Below are positions 8,520 through 19,800 of a DNA stretch of 64,000 bases, one piece after another. The position numbers and the translations under genes are program-made. Positions within the stretch are counted from its first letter, which is position 1. Each line of letters begins with the position of its first letter. The DNA is taken from NCBI GenBank assembly GCA_950097015.1, contig CATNEN010000038.1, positions 32,388,501 through 32,452,500 on the forward strand. Direction: 5' to 3'. The notes under the pieces are model-generated. The model was not told the DNA's origin. It saw nothing but the letters and a program-made list of their open reading frames with translations, and searched no databases. Source of the DNA: Macrostomum hystrix (lineage: Eukaryota; Platyhelminthes; Macrostomidae).

Positions 8520-10455
8520 TTTCTAACCCAGATTAGAGATCTAAGATCCTAATGTTTCTAACTTAGAATCCCAAACAGATTAGAGATCTAAGATCCTAAT
8601 GTTTCTAACTTAGAATCCCCAACAGATTAGAGATCTATGATCCTAATGTTTCTAACTTAGAATCCCCAACAGATTAGAGATCTATGATCCTAATGTTTCT
8701 AACTTAGAATCCCCAACAGATTAGAGATCTATGATCCTAATGTTTCTAACTTAGAATCCCAAACAGATTAGAGATCTATGATCCTAATGTTTCTAACTTA
8801 GAATCCCCAACAGATTAGAGATCTATGATCCTAATGTTTCTAACTTAGAATCCCAAACAGATTAGTGATCTAAGATCCTAATGTTTCTAACTTAGAATCC
8901 CCAACAGATTAGAGATCTATGATCCTAATGTTTCTAACTTAGAATCCCAAACAGATTAGAGATCTAAGATCCTAATGTTTCTAACTTAGAATCCCCAACA
9001 GATTAGAGATCTATGATCCTAATGTTTCTAACTTAGAATCCCAAAGAGATTAGAGATCTAAGATCCTAATGTTTCTAACTTAGAATCCCCAACAGATTAG
9101 AGATCTATGATCCTAATGTTTCTAACTTAGAATCCCAAAGAGATTAGAGATCTATGATCCTAATGTTTCTAACTTAGAATCCCCAACAGATTAGAGATCT
9201 TTGATCATAATGTTTCTAACTTAGAATCCCAAACAGATTAGAGATCTAAGATCCTAATGTTTCTAACTTAGAATCCCCAACAGATTAGAGATCTATGATC
9301 CTAATGTTTCTAACTTAGAATCCCAAAGAGATTAGAGATCTAAGATCCTAATGTTTCTAACTTAGAATCCCAAAGAGATTAGAGATCTTTGATCCTAATG
9401 TTTCTAACTTAGAATCCCCAACAGATTAGAGATCTATGATCCTAATGTTTCTAACTTAGAATCCCAAAGAGATTAGAGATCTAAGATCCTAATGTTTCTA
9501 ACTTAGAATCCCCAACAGATTAGAGATCTATGATCCTAATGTTTCTAACTTAGAATCCCAAAGAGATTAGAGATCTATGATCCTAATGTTTCTAACTTAG
9601 AATCCCCAACAGATTAGAGATCTATGATCCTAATGTTTCTAACTTAGAATCCCAAACAGATTAGAGATCTATGATCCTAATGTTTCTAACTTAGAATCCC
9701 CAACAGATTAGAGATCTTTGATCATAATGTTTCTAACTTAGAATCCCAAACAGATTAGAGATCTAAGATCCTAATGTTTCTAACTTAGAATCCCCAACAG
9801 ATTAGAGATCTATGATCCTAATGTTTCTAACTTAGAATCCCCAACAGATTAGAGATCTATGATCCTAATGTTTCTAACTTAGAATCCCAAAGAGATTAGA
9901 GATCTAAGATCCTAATGTTTCTAACTTAGAATCCCCAACAGATTAGAGATCTATGATCCTAATGTTTCTAACTTAGAATCCCAAACAGATTAGAGATCTA
10001 TGATCCTAATGTTTCTAACTTAGAATCCCCAACAGATTAGAGATCTTTGATCATAATGTTTCTAACTTAGAATCCCAAACAGATTAGAGATCTAAGATCC
10101 TAATGTTTCTAACTTAGAATCCCCAACAGATTAGAGATCTATGATCCTAATGTTTCTAACTTAGAATCCCAAAGAGATTAGAGATCTTTGATCCTAATGT
10201 TTCTAACTTAGAATCCCCAACAGATTAGAGATCTATGATCCTAATGTTTCTAACTTAGAATCCCCAACAGATTAGAGATCTATGATCCTAATGTTTCTAA
10301 CTTAGAATCCCCAACAGATTAGAGATCTTTGATCCTAATGTTTCTAACTTAGAATCCCCAACAGATTAGAGATCTAAGATCCTAATGTTTCTAACTTAGA
10401 ATCCCCAACAGATTAGAGATCTAAGATCCTAATGTTTCTAACTTAGAATCCCAAA
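8520..10455 (+). repeat. Satellite-like array, 47-bp unit, about 41 copies
   Basis: The unit is AACAGATTAGAGATCTATGA followed by TCCTAATGTTTCTAACTTAG and AATCCCC; copies start 47 bp apart (8621, 8668, 8715). Variants at two sites (AACAG/AAACAG/AAGAG, and TAAGAT/TATGAT/TTTGAT) recur in the same order. The rare TTTGATCATAATG variant occurs near 9200, 9717 and 10046, spaced 11 and 7 units apart, which shows block duplication. The array lies between the 5' end of the visible ECHDC3 exons and the 3' end of PFDN1. Almost every unit has a BglII-type AGATCT palindrome. Confidence 0.95.
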
Positions 10456-10590
10456 GAAAGTAGGGACCTGAGATCGTAACCATTTAATAATTTTTTTCGC
10501 AAAAAGAGTAAAAACAAGCAACAGTATAATTTTTAAAGCAGCAAACAGTAGAAAACATTAAAAGTAAATGTGTAGTTTGGAGCATTTTAC

Positions 10591-10596
10591 TTTATT
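10591..10596 (-). terminator. Poly(A) signal of PFDN1
   Basis: AATAAA on the minus strand, about 155 bp after the PFDN1 stop codon, in AT-rich DNA. Confidence 0.5.
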
Positions 10597-10749
10597 TGTC
10601 GAGACAGAGAGAGAGACAGCAAGCACACGTTAACATATTAGATAAGGAAAAACAGAGCTACTAGAATTGTTAAGCATAAATCGACATTAGGTAAGTGAAT
10701 TATAAAAAAACGGTTTTAAGTCAGCATTAACAACTAGCTCAAGTTGACC

Positions 10750-12960
10750 TCATTTGCCGCGCTGCTTTGTTTGAATCATCTCGCGCAGATTGTTCTCAGC
10801 CTCCTTTAGGCTCTGCTCAAGATAGGCCTTATTAGCTTCGAGAGTTTTAGTCTTGTCCTCTGAGGCCACTATTTTGGCTTTAATGTCGGTGCGAATTTCG
10901 TCAACTGGCTGAAGCATGAACATGCGACCGACGGAGGCGAAGACCCGACCTTCGGGAGTGACGCTAGACAGTTCCTCTAGCATCAGCTTCCTGTGTCTAA
11001 TGTCCTTCTGCAGCTGGTCAGTTTGGCGACTTTGAAACATCAGCTGTTGATTGGTCTGAAGCTTCTTCACCTGCAGCTGACTAATTGCCTGGCAAATGAA
11101 CGGGTGTTGTCAATGCTTTCTTACAGCTGATAAGAAAACAAACATTTTGATAACTATTTTCTTATATCAAGGCTATGAGACAGAGACAGGTCGAATGGAA
11201 CCTATTACTTGCATAGCGATTAGAAATAGCTAGCAAGAAGACAGAGTGGGAAATAAAATGGTCAGTGCTGTCTCTTTTTCTCAGAATACACCCTACATAA
11301 ATGATAATTAAAAGTTATCCTGTTCAACTGTATATCCAGATCCTAGGGAGCAATGGCTTAGACTGTAAAAAATCCTAAAATTTTGGAATGTAATAACTGG
11401 TCAAACAGTAAAGTTTAAAATTAATTACTAATACAATGGCTCATTTTACTAACATCAAAACTCATACATCATACATAAGGTATATTATATACTGTGTAGT
11501 CTGAATCTGGGTGAGAAGAGTGAATGACCATTGCATTTTTCCCTAAGGAATATAAATCCCTATATATTCCTATTCTTATAGATGATATAATCAAATTAAA
11601 ACGACTATTCTGTAGCAATACAAATGTATTTATACAAATCTATAAAAAATCAATTAAGGTAACAATGGTTTCAGTAACCTTTTTAAAATCAGCACCTTGT
11701 GTATTTAAACATATCGACATTATATATCTTTTTGGATGACAATCATTATTGGGCAGATTTCTTATTTTAATTATTATCTTCCAAAACTACAACACTTCTC
11801 TTTTTGTTTCTTAAGGCGTACTCAAAGTAGGACTTCGTGTATTCCTTCAATTTTAGATAGCAATAATTTTTATAAGAAATCTACACTAAGATGATTGCAT
11901 TCCAAAGCTGCAGCATCTCATGTCTTCATTTAGCATAAAAAATTATTTTTGGGATACATTATAAAAAATAACAATGGGTTAAAAAGTCAAGTGGTACCCC
12001 CTAGTTTCAGATGACAATCATTTTGAATCGTATGGGTACATGTAAATGATGGTCAACCAAAAGTGCAGTGGTTAAAATACTTCTGGCTTAAAGCAAGCTA
12101 TTGTGATTGTTTGCTGAAAGTTAAAGACATTAAAATTATTACTTTTTTGTTTTAAGCTTTGAATCACAATCATTTCTGTTGAAAAAAATGTGCATTTAAA
12201 TCAATGCCTTTCAAAACCAATTAAAATATATAAGTGTTTGTTCATTTAACTGTTGTAAAAATTTGCCTTTAAGCTTTAAGTTTGATTGTTTAATCATAAT
12301 GACAATCTGATGTTTGGTTAAAAAGTGTGATTTTTAAGCACTGTAATCTGTAGACAATTTTCAAACATGATTGTCAACAGAAACTAGTGTTAGGCTGAAG
12401 AATAATTGTCATCCAAAGGAATGCCAAAATGTTTATATTAAAACATGTTGTGCAATGTCTGAGTCCAGGTACATTGTAAAATCCTTTATGTAACAAAAAA
12501 CTAAATATGTGTATGTAGTTTCATAATCATAAATTTATAAAATAAATGAAATAAATTTTATGTAATAAATAGAAACACTGTCTTCCAACAAGGAAAAAAG
12601 TTTAAGCCAAATTTGGCGGCAAAATGAAGGAGTAGTTAAATAACAATTATTTCAAATTCATTAGTTATAAAATTATGCTATTTTATTTATTATGCAGCAA
12701 TCTAGCTAGCTAGTTCAAATGTTAAATACATGAAAAAGTTCATATATAAGTGAAAAATCTGTTTCTGTTGCTAATTTTTTTAAAATAAAACTTATAATTG
12801 ATCTCTGAGTAAATATTATCACTAACTTATTTTATTGGCCTAGCTAATAAGTGATATCTGTAGCTGTAGTGGTTAGAGTAATTATTCGACAAAAAAAAAC
12901 AAGTTAAAAGCAGGGAAAACAAACCTCTTTTAAATCCATATCAACCCCGCTTGAAGCCAT
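10750..12960 (-). CDS. PFDN1: Prefoldin subunit 1
   Basis: There are two coding exons. Exon 1 (12960-12925) encodes MASSGVDMDLKE and ends at a GTTTGT donor. Exon 2 (11088-10750) starts after TTTGCCAG and encodes AISQLQVKKLQTNQQLMFQS onward to QTKQRGK and stop. The 124-residue product matches the family length of about 122. It has two long coiled-coil helices (about 10-55 and 80-120) around a short hairpin (GRVFASVGRMFMLQPVDEIR), as expected of a beta-class prefoldin. Known role: part of the cytosolic hexameric prefoldin that hands nascent actin and tubulin to the CCT chaperonin. The 1.8-kb intron is AT-rich and shows no repeats or nested genes. The gene is head to head with SPEF1, with 918 bp between start codons. 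Confidence 0.93.
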
Positions 12961-13878
12961 GGCAATTTTTTTATAGTTTGTAAGTGAGCTCTGATTTAAA
13001 AAGACAATAATATTTATAATAACAGCAATCAAGAATGAATGTAGTCAAATTCAATAGGCAAATCAATTTCTAGGAAACGGAAGACACTGGCCTTTTTTTA
13101 ATTTCTGAGCCTTGTAATTATTGAAACAAAATAAATACAGAAGCGTATGAGTTTATCTTTGAAAACAATTATTTATTTTAAAAAACCACTAAAAACGTTT
13201 AGTTTATAATTTCTATACTTATTGTGGATATGTCTTGCCTACTTTATTTGAGTACATTAGGAGCATAACTTCTTAAGAATCGAAATGTTATTTTTTTTAA
13301 TTACCCGAGCCTAGCTGCCTAGCTTGAAATTTTTAACCTTTAAATTCAATTTTTTCTGTTACCTACCAGCAGTCGATTTTTTAAAGGAAAACATTAAGAT
13401 TTTATAAAAAGAAAATCTTTTTTATTTCTAATAGTACCCTTTTATACTCTTGCCCTACCATTCATGAAAAATTGTTGCAATGTAAATATAATTACATAGA
13501 TATAGATAAACTATATAGATATTTTAATAGTTTAAGCATGCAGACTTAACTGATATGTGCAAAGCAATTTCTAGTTGGTCTTTTACTAGCCAGTTAGTTG
13601 TTCAGAAATGATTATTTGCTTACACATGATTGAAATAGTAACTTTGCCAATAGTAAAAGATTTTACCCATGCCAATAATTTGTTGTGTTAATAGAAACTA
13701 ATGACTCAGGTGTTTTCAATAAGGCATGCGGAGCAGAAGTATACTTTGATTGGTATCGCCTATTTCAGAGTATTTACAAAGAACTAGATTTTTCGGCCAA
13801 ACCAGCACAAAAAGGCATCTCGTACTTTGTATTTTTCAGATTTGCAGATTCTGCAGATTCACCATTATTTTAAGTAAA
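12961..13878. promoter_or_regulatory. Shared upstream region of PFDN1 and SPEF1
   Basis: This AT-rich 918-bp gap separates the divergent start codons. It must hold both 5' UTRs and promoters unless upstream non-coding exons exist. I could not identify a TATA box, an Inr or an X-box (RFX site) with confidence, although a ciliary gene such as SPEF1 would be expected to have RFX input. Confidence 0.4.
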
Positions 13879-15079
13879 ATGCCTGAAATTGATGACGATG
13901 TCCTCCAGGACCTGTACGCCTGGATCGACCAAATTCCTCTCTCCCGTCCAAAGCGCAACATCGCTCGAGACTTCAGCGACGGTGTCCTCATGGCCGAGGT
14001 GGTGAAGCATTATTTCCCTAAGCTAATCGAGTTGCACAACTTCAACGCCTGCAACGCTACGGATCAGAAGAAGAAAAACTGGCTCCTGCTAAACTGGAAG
14101 GCATTCAAAAAGCTCAGCTTCGAGCTGTCGCCGGATGTAATCGAGGCGCTGGCCGATGCAAAACCGGGCACCATCGAGCGAGTGCTGCTCCTGCTGCGCA
14201 CGAAGCTCGATAGGTCTTTGTTTCAACAGCAGCGGCGGACTGCCGAAGCTCCGGAAGCGGACCAAGAACTGCTGGCTGCGTCCTCTTCTAGGCGCCAAAA
14301 GCAGCAGGCTGGGTCGCCACGCATGGGATACGGGAGAGCGACGGGTCATGGTCGCCCCGTGGGCCGGTCAGACAGCCTTCAACGGCTGGGTCAGACTGAC
14401 TTTGTGACTCGACTGGAGTATGAGGAAAAAGTTCAGGTAGCTCTTTCGACGCTTCTATAGATGCTTAAGATGGGAAGAAACATCTCACGTGTTAGTTTTC
14501 GGGAGGTCGGGAGTTAAAATCTCATGCAGTCTAATAGTAGCAATTTGTGTCATTCAGCAACTATGCGGGCCATGGCACATTATGTGGTCACACGCAGTAA
14601 ATACCCGCAGCTCACACAGGAGTGTACATCCGCCTTGACTATCTCATTATCAGGCCGTGTACACTCTCACCGGGCCTCGGGAGTAGTTGGATCTCAAGGG
14701 CGCAAATTGCACAAGCTCCCAAGCCTTTTCTCCATGGCTGCGCTTAAAATTAATGTGGCCTCGCCGCGGAATCGACCTCAGGGACCTTGAAGCAAAAGGC
14801 AGACGCGTTAAACACTGCCATGCACTCACCCCCCTTGTACACATCTTAGATTGATACAAAATGACTCTGGAAATTGTTTTTAAACAACAGGAAAGTCTAG
14901 CTAAAATCGAGACCATAGATATTCTTCAGGCGAAGATTCGGCGCCTCGAGCACCTGCTGCACCTCAAGGATGTGCGCATTGACGAGCTGCAAACTAGGCT
15001 TGAAGAGTTGCGACCAACCGGTTCTCAGCAGCAGCATGACTCGAGCGGCAAGAGAATCGCAATTCCAAGAGCTATGTGA
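13879..15079 (+). CDS. SPEF1: Sperm flagellar protein 1 / CLAMP (CH-domain microtubule-binding protein)
   Basis: Two coding exons, 13879-14436 and 14891-15079, join in phase 0 at CAG|GTAGCT and ACAG|GAAAGT to give 248 residues (human 236). Residues 1 to about 110 form the SPEF1-type calponin-homology domain (LQDLYAWIDQIPLSRPKRNI, ARDFSDGVLMAEVVKHYFP, NWLLLNWKAF). A basic linker follows. The C-terminal helix ILQAKIRRLEHLLHLKDVRI resembles the dimerising coiled coil of the family. Known role: microtubule bundling along axonemes (central pair) and in polarised epithelial cells. The start was chosen because the ATG directly precedes PEIDDDVLQDLY; upstream frame sequence is not conserved-looking. 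The intron carries a reverse SINE B. The 62-codon last exon ends in IAIPRAM, which has no family counterpart I recall. The gene implies motile cilia or flagella. Confidence 0.92.
14570..14845 (-). repeat. tRNA-derived SINE, family B, copy in SPEF1 intron
   Basis: Reading the minus strand, it has the head remnant and the block CGCGGCGAGGCCACATTAAT. Then come GCGCAGCCATGGAGAAAAGG, TTGTGCAATTTGCGCC and the GTGAGAGTGTACAC block. The same order is seen at 23055-23660 and, reversed, at 35186-35537. Confidence 0.65.
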
Positions 15080-16650
15080 ACAGTTCAATATTTCCCTTCC
15101 TAAATACGAAATGTTTTAAGCGATTATCGGACCAATAACATTTTTCACCTTTTCGCATTGTAATCTGTATTTATAGCCTATCAGCCTATTGTCCTGGACG
15201 ACAATGTGCCTTAAATATTTTGCTGAAACTCAAATTTGATTATACGAATATTACTGCAATTGTTATGCCACACAGAGCTGCTAGTAGTATTCCACCACAT
15301 TGTATTACTATGAGTAGCGTTTTTATACTAAAGTTCTACAACGAATTTTAAGTTTTATAAGTAGAATTCAGTTTTCTTAGGATATTTTATAGCAAATTTT
15401 AATCATGAACTTTTTTGTTTATAAATAACTAAATAATAATACGACAGAGCACGAATGCTGAGAGTTTTGTCTGAATTATTATTGGCCAATATGTCGCAAA
15501 AATATATATTGAGACGGAGAGCAAAGTCTATAAAAAAACGTTTAATTGAATTCCCGAACTACATAGTTTTTGTTTATAAGTCAGGCTGGAATTTAGAAAA
15601 GTTTTATAAAAAGAGGAAAAGAAGACAGAAGAATCGATGCATGGCTACGCGATATCGCTTCGTTTTGCTGTAGGGACTACTCATGAGTAGGAATGAGGGC
15701 GCATTTTGCCGAATTCATGACGGAAAATGAGAATTTAGAAAGTAGAAAAAATTTAATAAACTTCCAAAATAGGGAAGAGCGAGCGAAGTCAAATTAGAAA
15801 ATACTAAGCACAACAACATTGAGAATAGTGAGACCATGCGAAAATTTGCTATCTAAAATATTTCAATAAATCGCATATTGAATGGCTCAATATTAGAGTC
15901 CCGTTGGTCTTAGAATTAGTTTCTGAAATAGAAATAAATTTCTAGCCTTACGTCTTGGTATGTCATTGCAAGATTAAACTTATAGTCACTGTCAGTTTCA
16001 ATGGAAGCTAAATAATCATATTTAAAATCTAGTTTAGTTGGAAAATAGTTTCTCTGTTCCGAGTAATTTAGCAAACTGAGTAAAAATAGAAATCGATGAC
16101 AATTTTGAGCTGCAAAAAACAAATAAAAAATAGAGCAGAAAGGTGTGGACAGACAGTGAACCGATTAAAATATAAAATAAACTTTTAGAGAAAAAAACTG
16201 TTAGAAGAAAAGAAAAATGGGATTCAATTTTCAGACATTTATTTAAACAGTTAGCTGTGTTTTTTTTTAATTTCAGTTAAAGCGATCGATGCGATTACTT
16301 TGAAAATAATGGGCAGATTAGAGAAATTAAATCAAATAAAATTAGTTTTGGCCGACAGTGAAGTCTATAATATTTCACGCGGTTGGATGAGATGGAAAGA
16401 TCGCACGTTACTACTACTTGAACTTGTACAGTACAGTAGTATAAATGTGTTTTCTACAGGAAAAACACAAATTATCGATTTAAAGTGGATATTTGTTTGC
16501 ATTTTCTAATTGAAAACTGATTCGATGTTATAAGGACCCAGAAATGAACAATTAGGTAAAGTTAGTGATCTTCCATCCACAAAAAGGGAGTGCGACGAAA
16601 CTATAAGCTTAGTTAAATCTCATTGCAAAAGCAAGCAATTTTGACCGCAA
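15080..16650. other. AT-rich spacer downstream of SPEF1 and ERM
   Basis: This is the convergent region between the SPEF1 and ERM 3' ends. I see no exon, SINE or tandem array. Several A/T runs and AATAAA-like words occur, but none can be assigned. Confidence 0.5.
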
Positions 16651-16656
16651 TTTATT
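16651..16656 (-). terminator. Poly(A) signal of the ERM gene
   Basis: AATAAA on the minus strand, 148 bp beyond the ERM stop codon. Confidence 0.55.
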
Positions 16657-16803
16657 GGACAACGACACACCCAACTAGACAGCAGAAATGATATTACCAA
16701 TAAATAAATGAATGATAACAGGTTTAAAATATAACAACAAAATAACAACAGCGCAGCAACGGAAGGTCCAACACGTGTGAGTGTGTTCTAGTCAGTATTA
16801 TTA

Positions 16804-19800
16804 TTACATGGACTCAAACTCGTCAATGCGCTTCTTGGTGTTGCCCATGCGAATCTTCTGCAGAGTCTTGAACTTTGACCGGCCCTCCTTGACGTTGCTC
16901 TCGTGAAGGCGATCGATGGCCTGCACCTGGTCCTCGTTGCGCACCGATTTGAATTCGTCCCTCATCTCGTCTAGCCTAGTCTTAATGGTGTGGCTCTGCA
17001 TGTATTCCTCTCTATAGTCGTCTCTGGCCAGCATTTCGCCATTCTCCTGCGACTCGAAGTTGTAATTCTTGTCGCCTGCGGGTTGGCGAAACGGTTAACA
17101 GTAGAAAGACAAGGACAAGACAGGCTATATTACCCCCCTGGTGAAAGACCACAGGAGAATTCCAAATACCCACTGCCTAATTCCCGATAGATCCCAAACC
17201 GAATGACCGATTTTAGTCATTTCGTCATTCGAATATGGCGAGGCCGCATTCATTTGTGGCGCAGCCGCGGAGAGAAGGCTCGAGTGCTTGTCGTGCAATT
17301 TACGAATTTGAGGGCCAACCTCCAAGGCACAGTGAGAGTGTACACTACAGTAGACTAGAAAGTCCTTGTCTACCAGGTTCTTCGACAAGAATCTCTCAAT
17401 TTCTTGACGATGCCGACGTCAGACAGAATGAAGGCAGTTGTTAATTTGAAATAGCAATGGTATTGTGTTTCTATTGTGTCTGTTAACCTGACTGGCCTCG
17501 ATTGAGACACACCTGGATTATATTATTATGGGTAGGCTGCCTGGGTTGAAACGCGATTGAAAGCTCTACATTTGTCCGCCGTCACTGTCTATGGTCAAAA
17601 CATTTTTTACTTATATTCTCATCACTTATAATCTCCATATATTTCACTGGCAACACAACACAAGAGCAAAGACAGCAGGCCTATAATTCGCACGTTCCTT
17701 GTCTCCAGCACGTGCCGATGAATAGACGCACAGAAGCATACCAGACTTCTGACAGCGTATGGCGCAGATAGGCACAAAGATAGCGGATCGGCATTGTTTC
17801 GATGCTGTCCGGCAGTTTCTGGTCAACCAGATATTTTTTGAAGCGCTTCACGAGGAGAGCGGTTTGATCCGTAGTCGATTTGCGTTTGGCAGCCTCTTCG
17901 ACGTCTTGCACAGCATCTTCTTCCGTCAGCTCCCGCAGAAGCTCGGCATTATTCAGAATGCTTGGATTGGACAATTCGGTGTCAATCAACTGCTGCTGTC
18001 CTACGGTCAGACCGGCCCACTGACTAACTTCTTCACCAGGATCACGGTGTCCAAGTTGCTGCAGAAACGTTATCTCATTCATTTCTAAACCGCTAATATC
18101 TTTCTCTAGCAGTGATTCCCAGTGAATCATAGTCAATCCAAATTCCTAAAGCTTTTAAAACCTTCTCACCCACCCACCAACAGAAGGGGGCTTCAAACTC
18201 TATACGGTTTTCAACCATAGACAGTCTCCGCGGACAACGAAATCGTCACGAAGCACATAGCTTAAGGCTTTTCAACCATAGACAGTTTCCACGGACGTGA
18301 AACCGCGTTGTGCGTCCGCGCTTCAGCCTACCCATAACACTAATATAGACTGGCTGATCATCAGCCAGTCTATATTAATATATTGATGCTCGTTTTGCAA
18401 TAATTGGCAGCGCAAGATTCTAAGATTAAAATTCTAGAATTTAGATTCACAGTAAAAATGGCAAAAAGTGAAATTTCTGAATGAAAAAATGATAAACTAA
18501 GCTAGATAAGTGTCAATAATTATTGTGATTTCAGACAAACAGAAGAGTAAAACTACATTTGATTTACAACACTGTCTGAGAAGACTATAGCTACTATTGG
18601 ACATTAAAAGGCTTACCCATGAGCTTATCTTCATCATCTGCTGACTGGCCAGCTAAGTTGAAATTTCGAATGTACGAGTATTTAGGAAATAATATGAGTA
18701 GGCTACTGTTAGTAGGCTATAACTAAGAATATGGTTCAAACAGAAGACAAATATATGGGCATTACGCTCGTAAATGCGAATTCAGAATATTATAGTCATA
18801 GGACAGATGTGGGCGGAAATAAGCAAGATGAACCATCTATCTACAGTGTATGCGTAGAACTAATAATAGCGCCTAGCTGTAGATAATAATTCTATGTATA
18901 AATATACCATCTGCCTATTCACCCACTCTAAAAATGGAAAACTTAAAAAAAATTGTGCGTAATTAGTCTAGGGAGTGAATGCGATAACAGACGACGAAAT
19001 TAGTATTATTTTAGGTAATAAAAAACGCCGCCAATTGAGTCAATCCTGAGAACAAATTCTCAAGACACAAGTGAATGCGCAAATTTACCTTTATGTAATC
19101 GAATTTAAAAAAAATTGCGCATTAACTCGAATTGAAATCGTTAAAAAAGGCGTGCTGAGCGGTCGAGTTCTAAGGATAACTTGCAGAAAATCGACTTTTC
19201 TTCTCTCTACGCATCGATCTTCTAAACTCAATCTTTCTTTTGTTCAAAGAAAGGCCAGACATGTAGGAAGTCAATAAAATATTAATTATATTAATAATAA
19301 TTGATTACACCTGCCCCAACTGGGCCAGATGTGCAGCCGACAGCACAGCTGCAGCTATTACGCGGCGCACCTGAAGGCTGCGTACAGCTGTTCAGTCCAT
19401 GGACTGGGGGGACGCCACACCCACCTTCAATTATCCCAGCTGATGCTGGTACCCATTTAACAGCTGGGTGAACTGAAGCAATGCAGAGTTAAGTGTCTTG
19501 CTAAAGGACACAAATTGTTCCAGTGGAGTCGGGAATCGAACCCCCGACCTTTAAGTCGTGAGTCCGACGCTTTAACCACTAGGCTTAAAAGTCTTTAAAT
19601 ACAGCTACAACCTACAATAATATACTAATGTTTAATGAACAGTTAGCTATTGACTTCCGAAATTTAAGGGCTTTTGTAGCCTAGTGCGTAGTAATAATAT
19701 TATTATTATAGTGATTAGAACTTTGTACTTTCTAACTGAAATTTAGGGGTTCGAATCCCAGCAACTCACCGGCAGCTTCATCGTCGAGTTCGGCCAGATG

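Noticed and set aside
8520-10455. Regularly spaced repeats considered as a CRISPR array
   Set aside because: The whole 47-bp unit is conserved with no unique spacers, in a eukaryotic context; it is a satellite.
19500-19592. tRNA gene on the minus strand
   Set aside because: A and B boxes are present but no cloverleaf with paired acceptor stem can be drawn, and it continues into the SINE A body; it is a SINE head.
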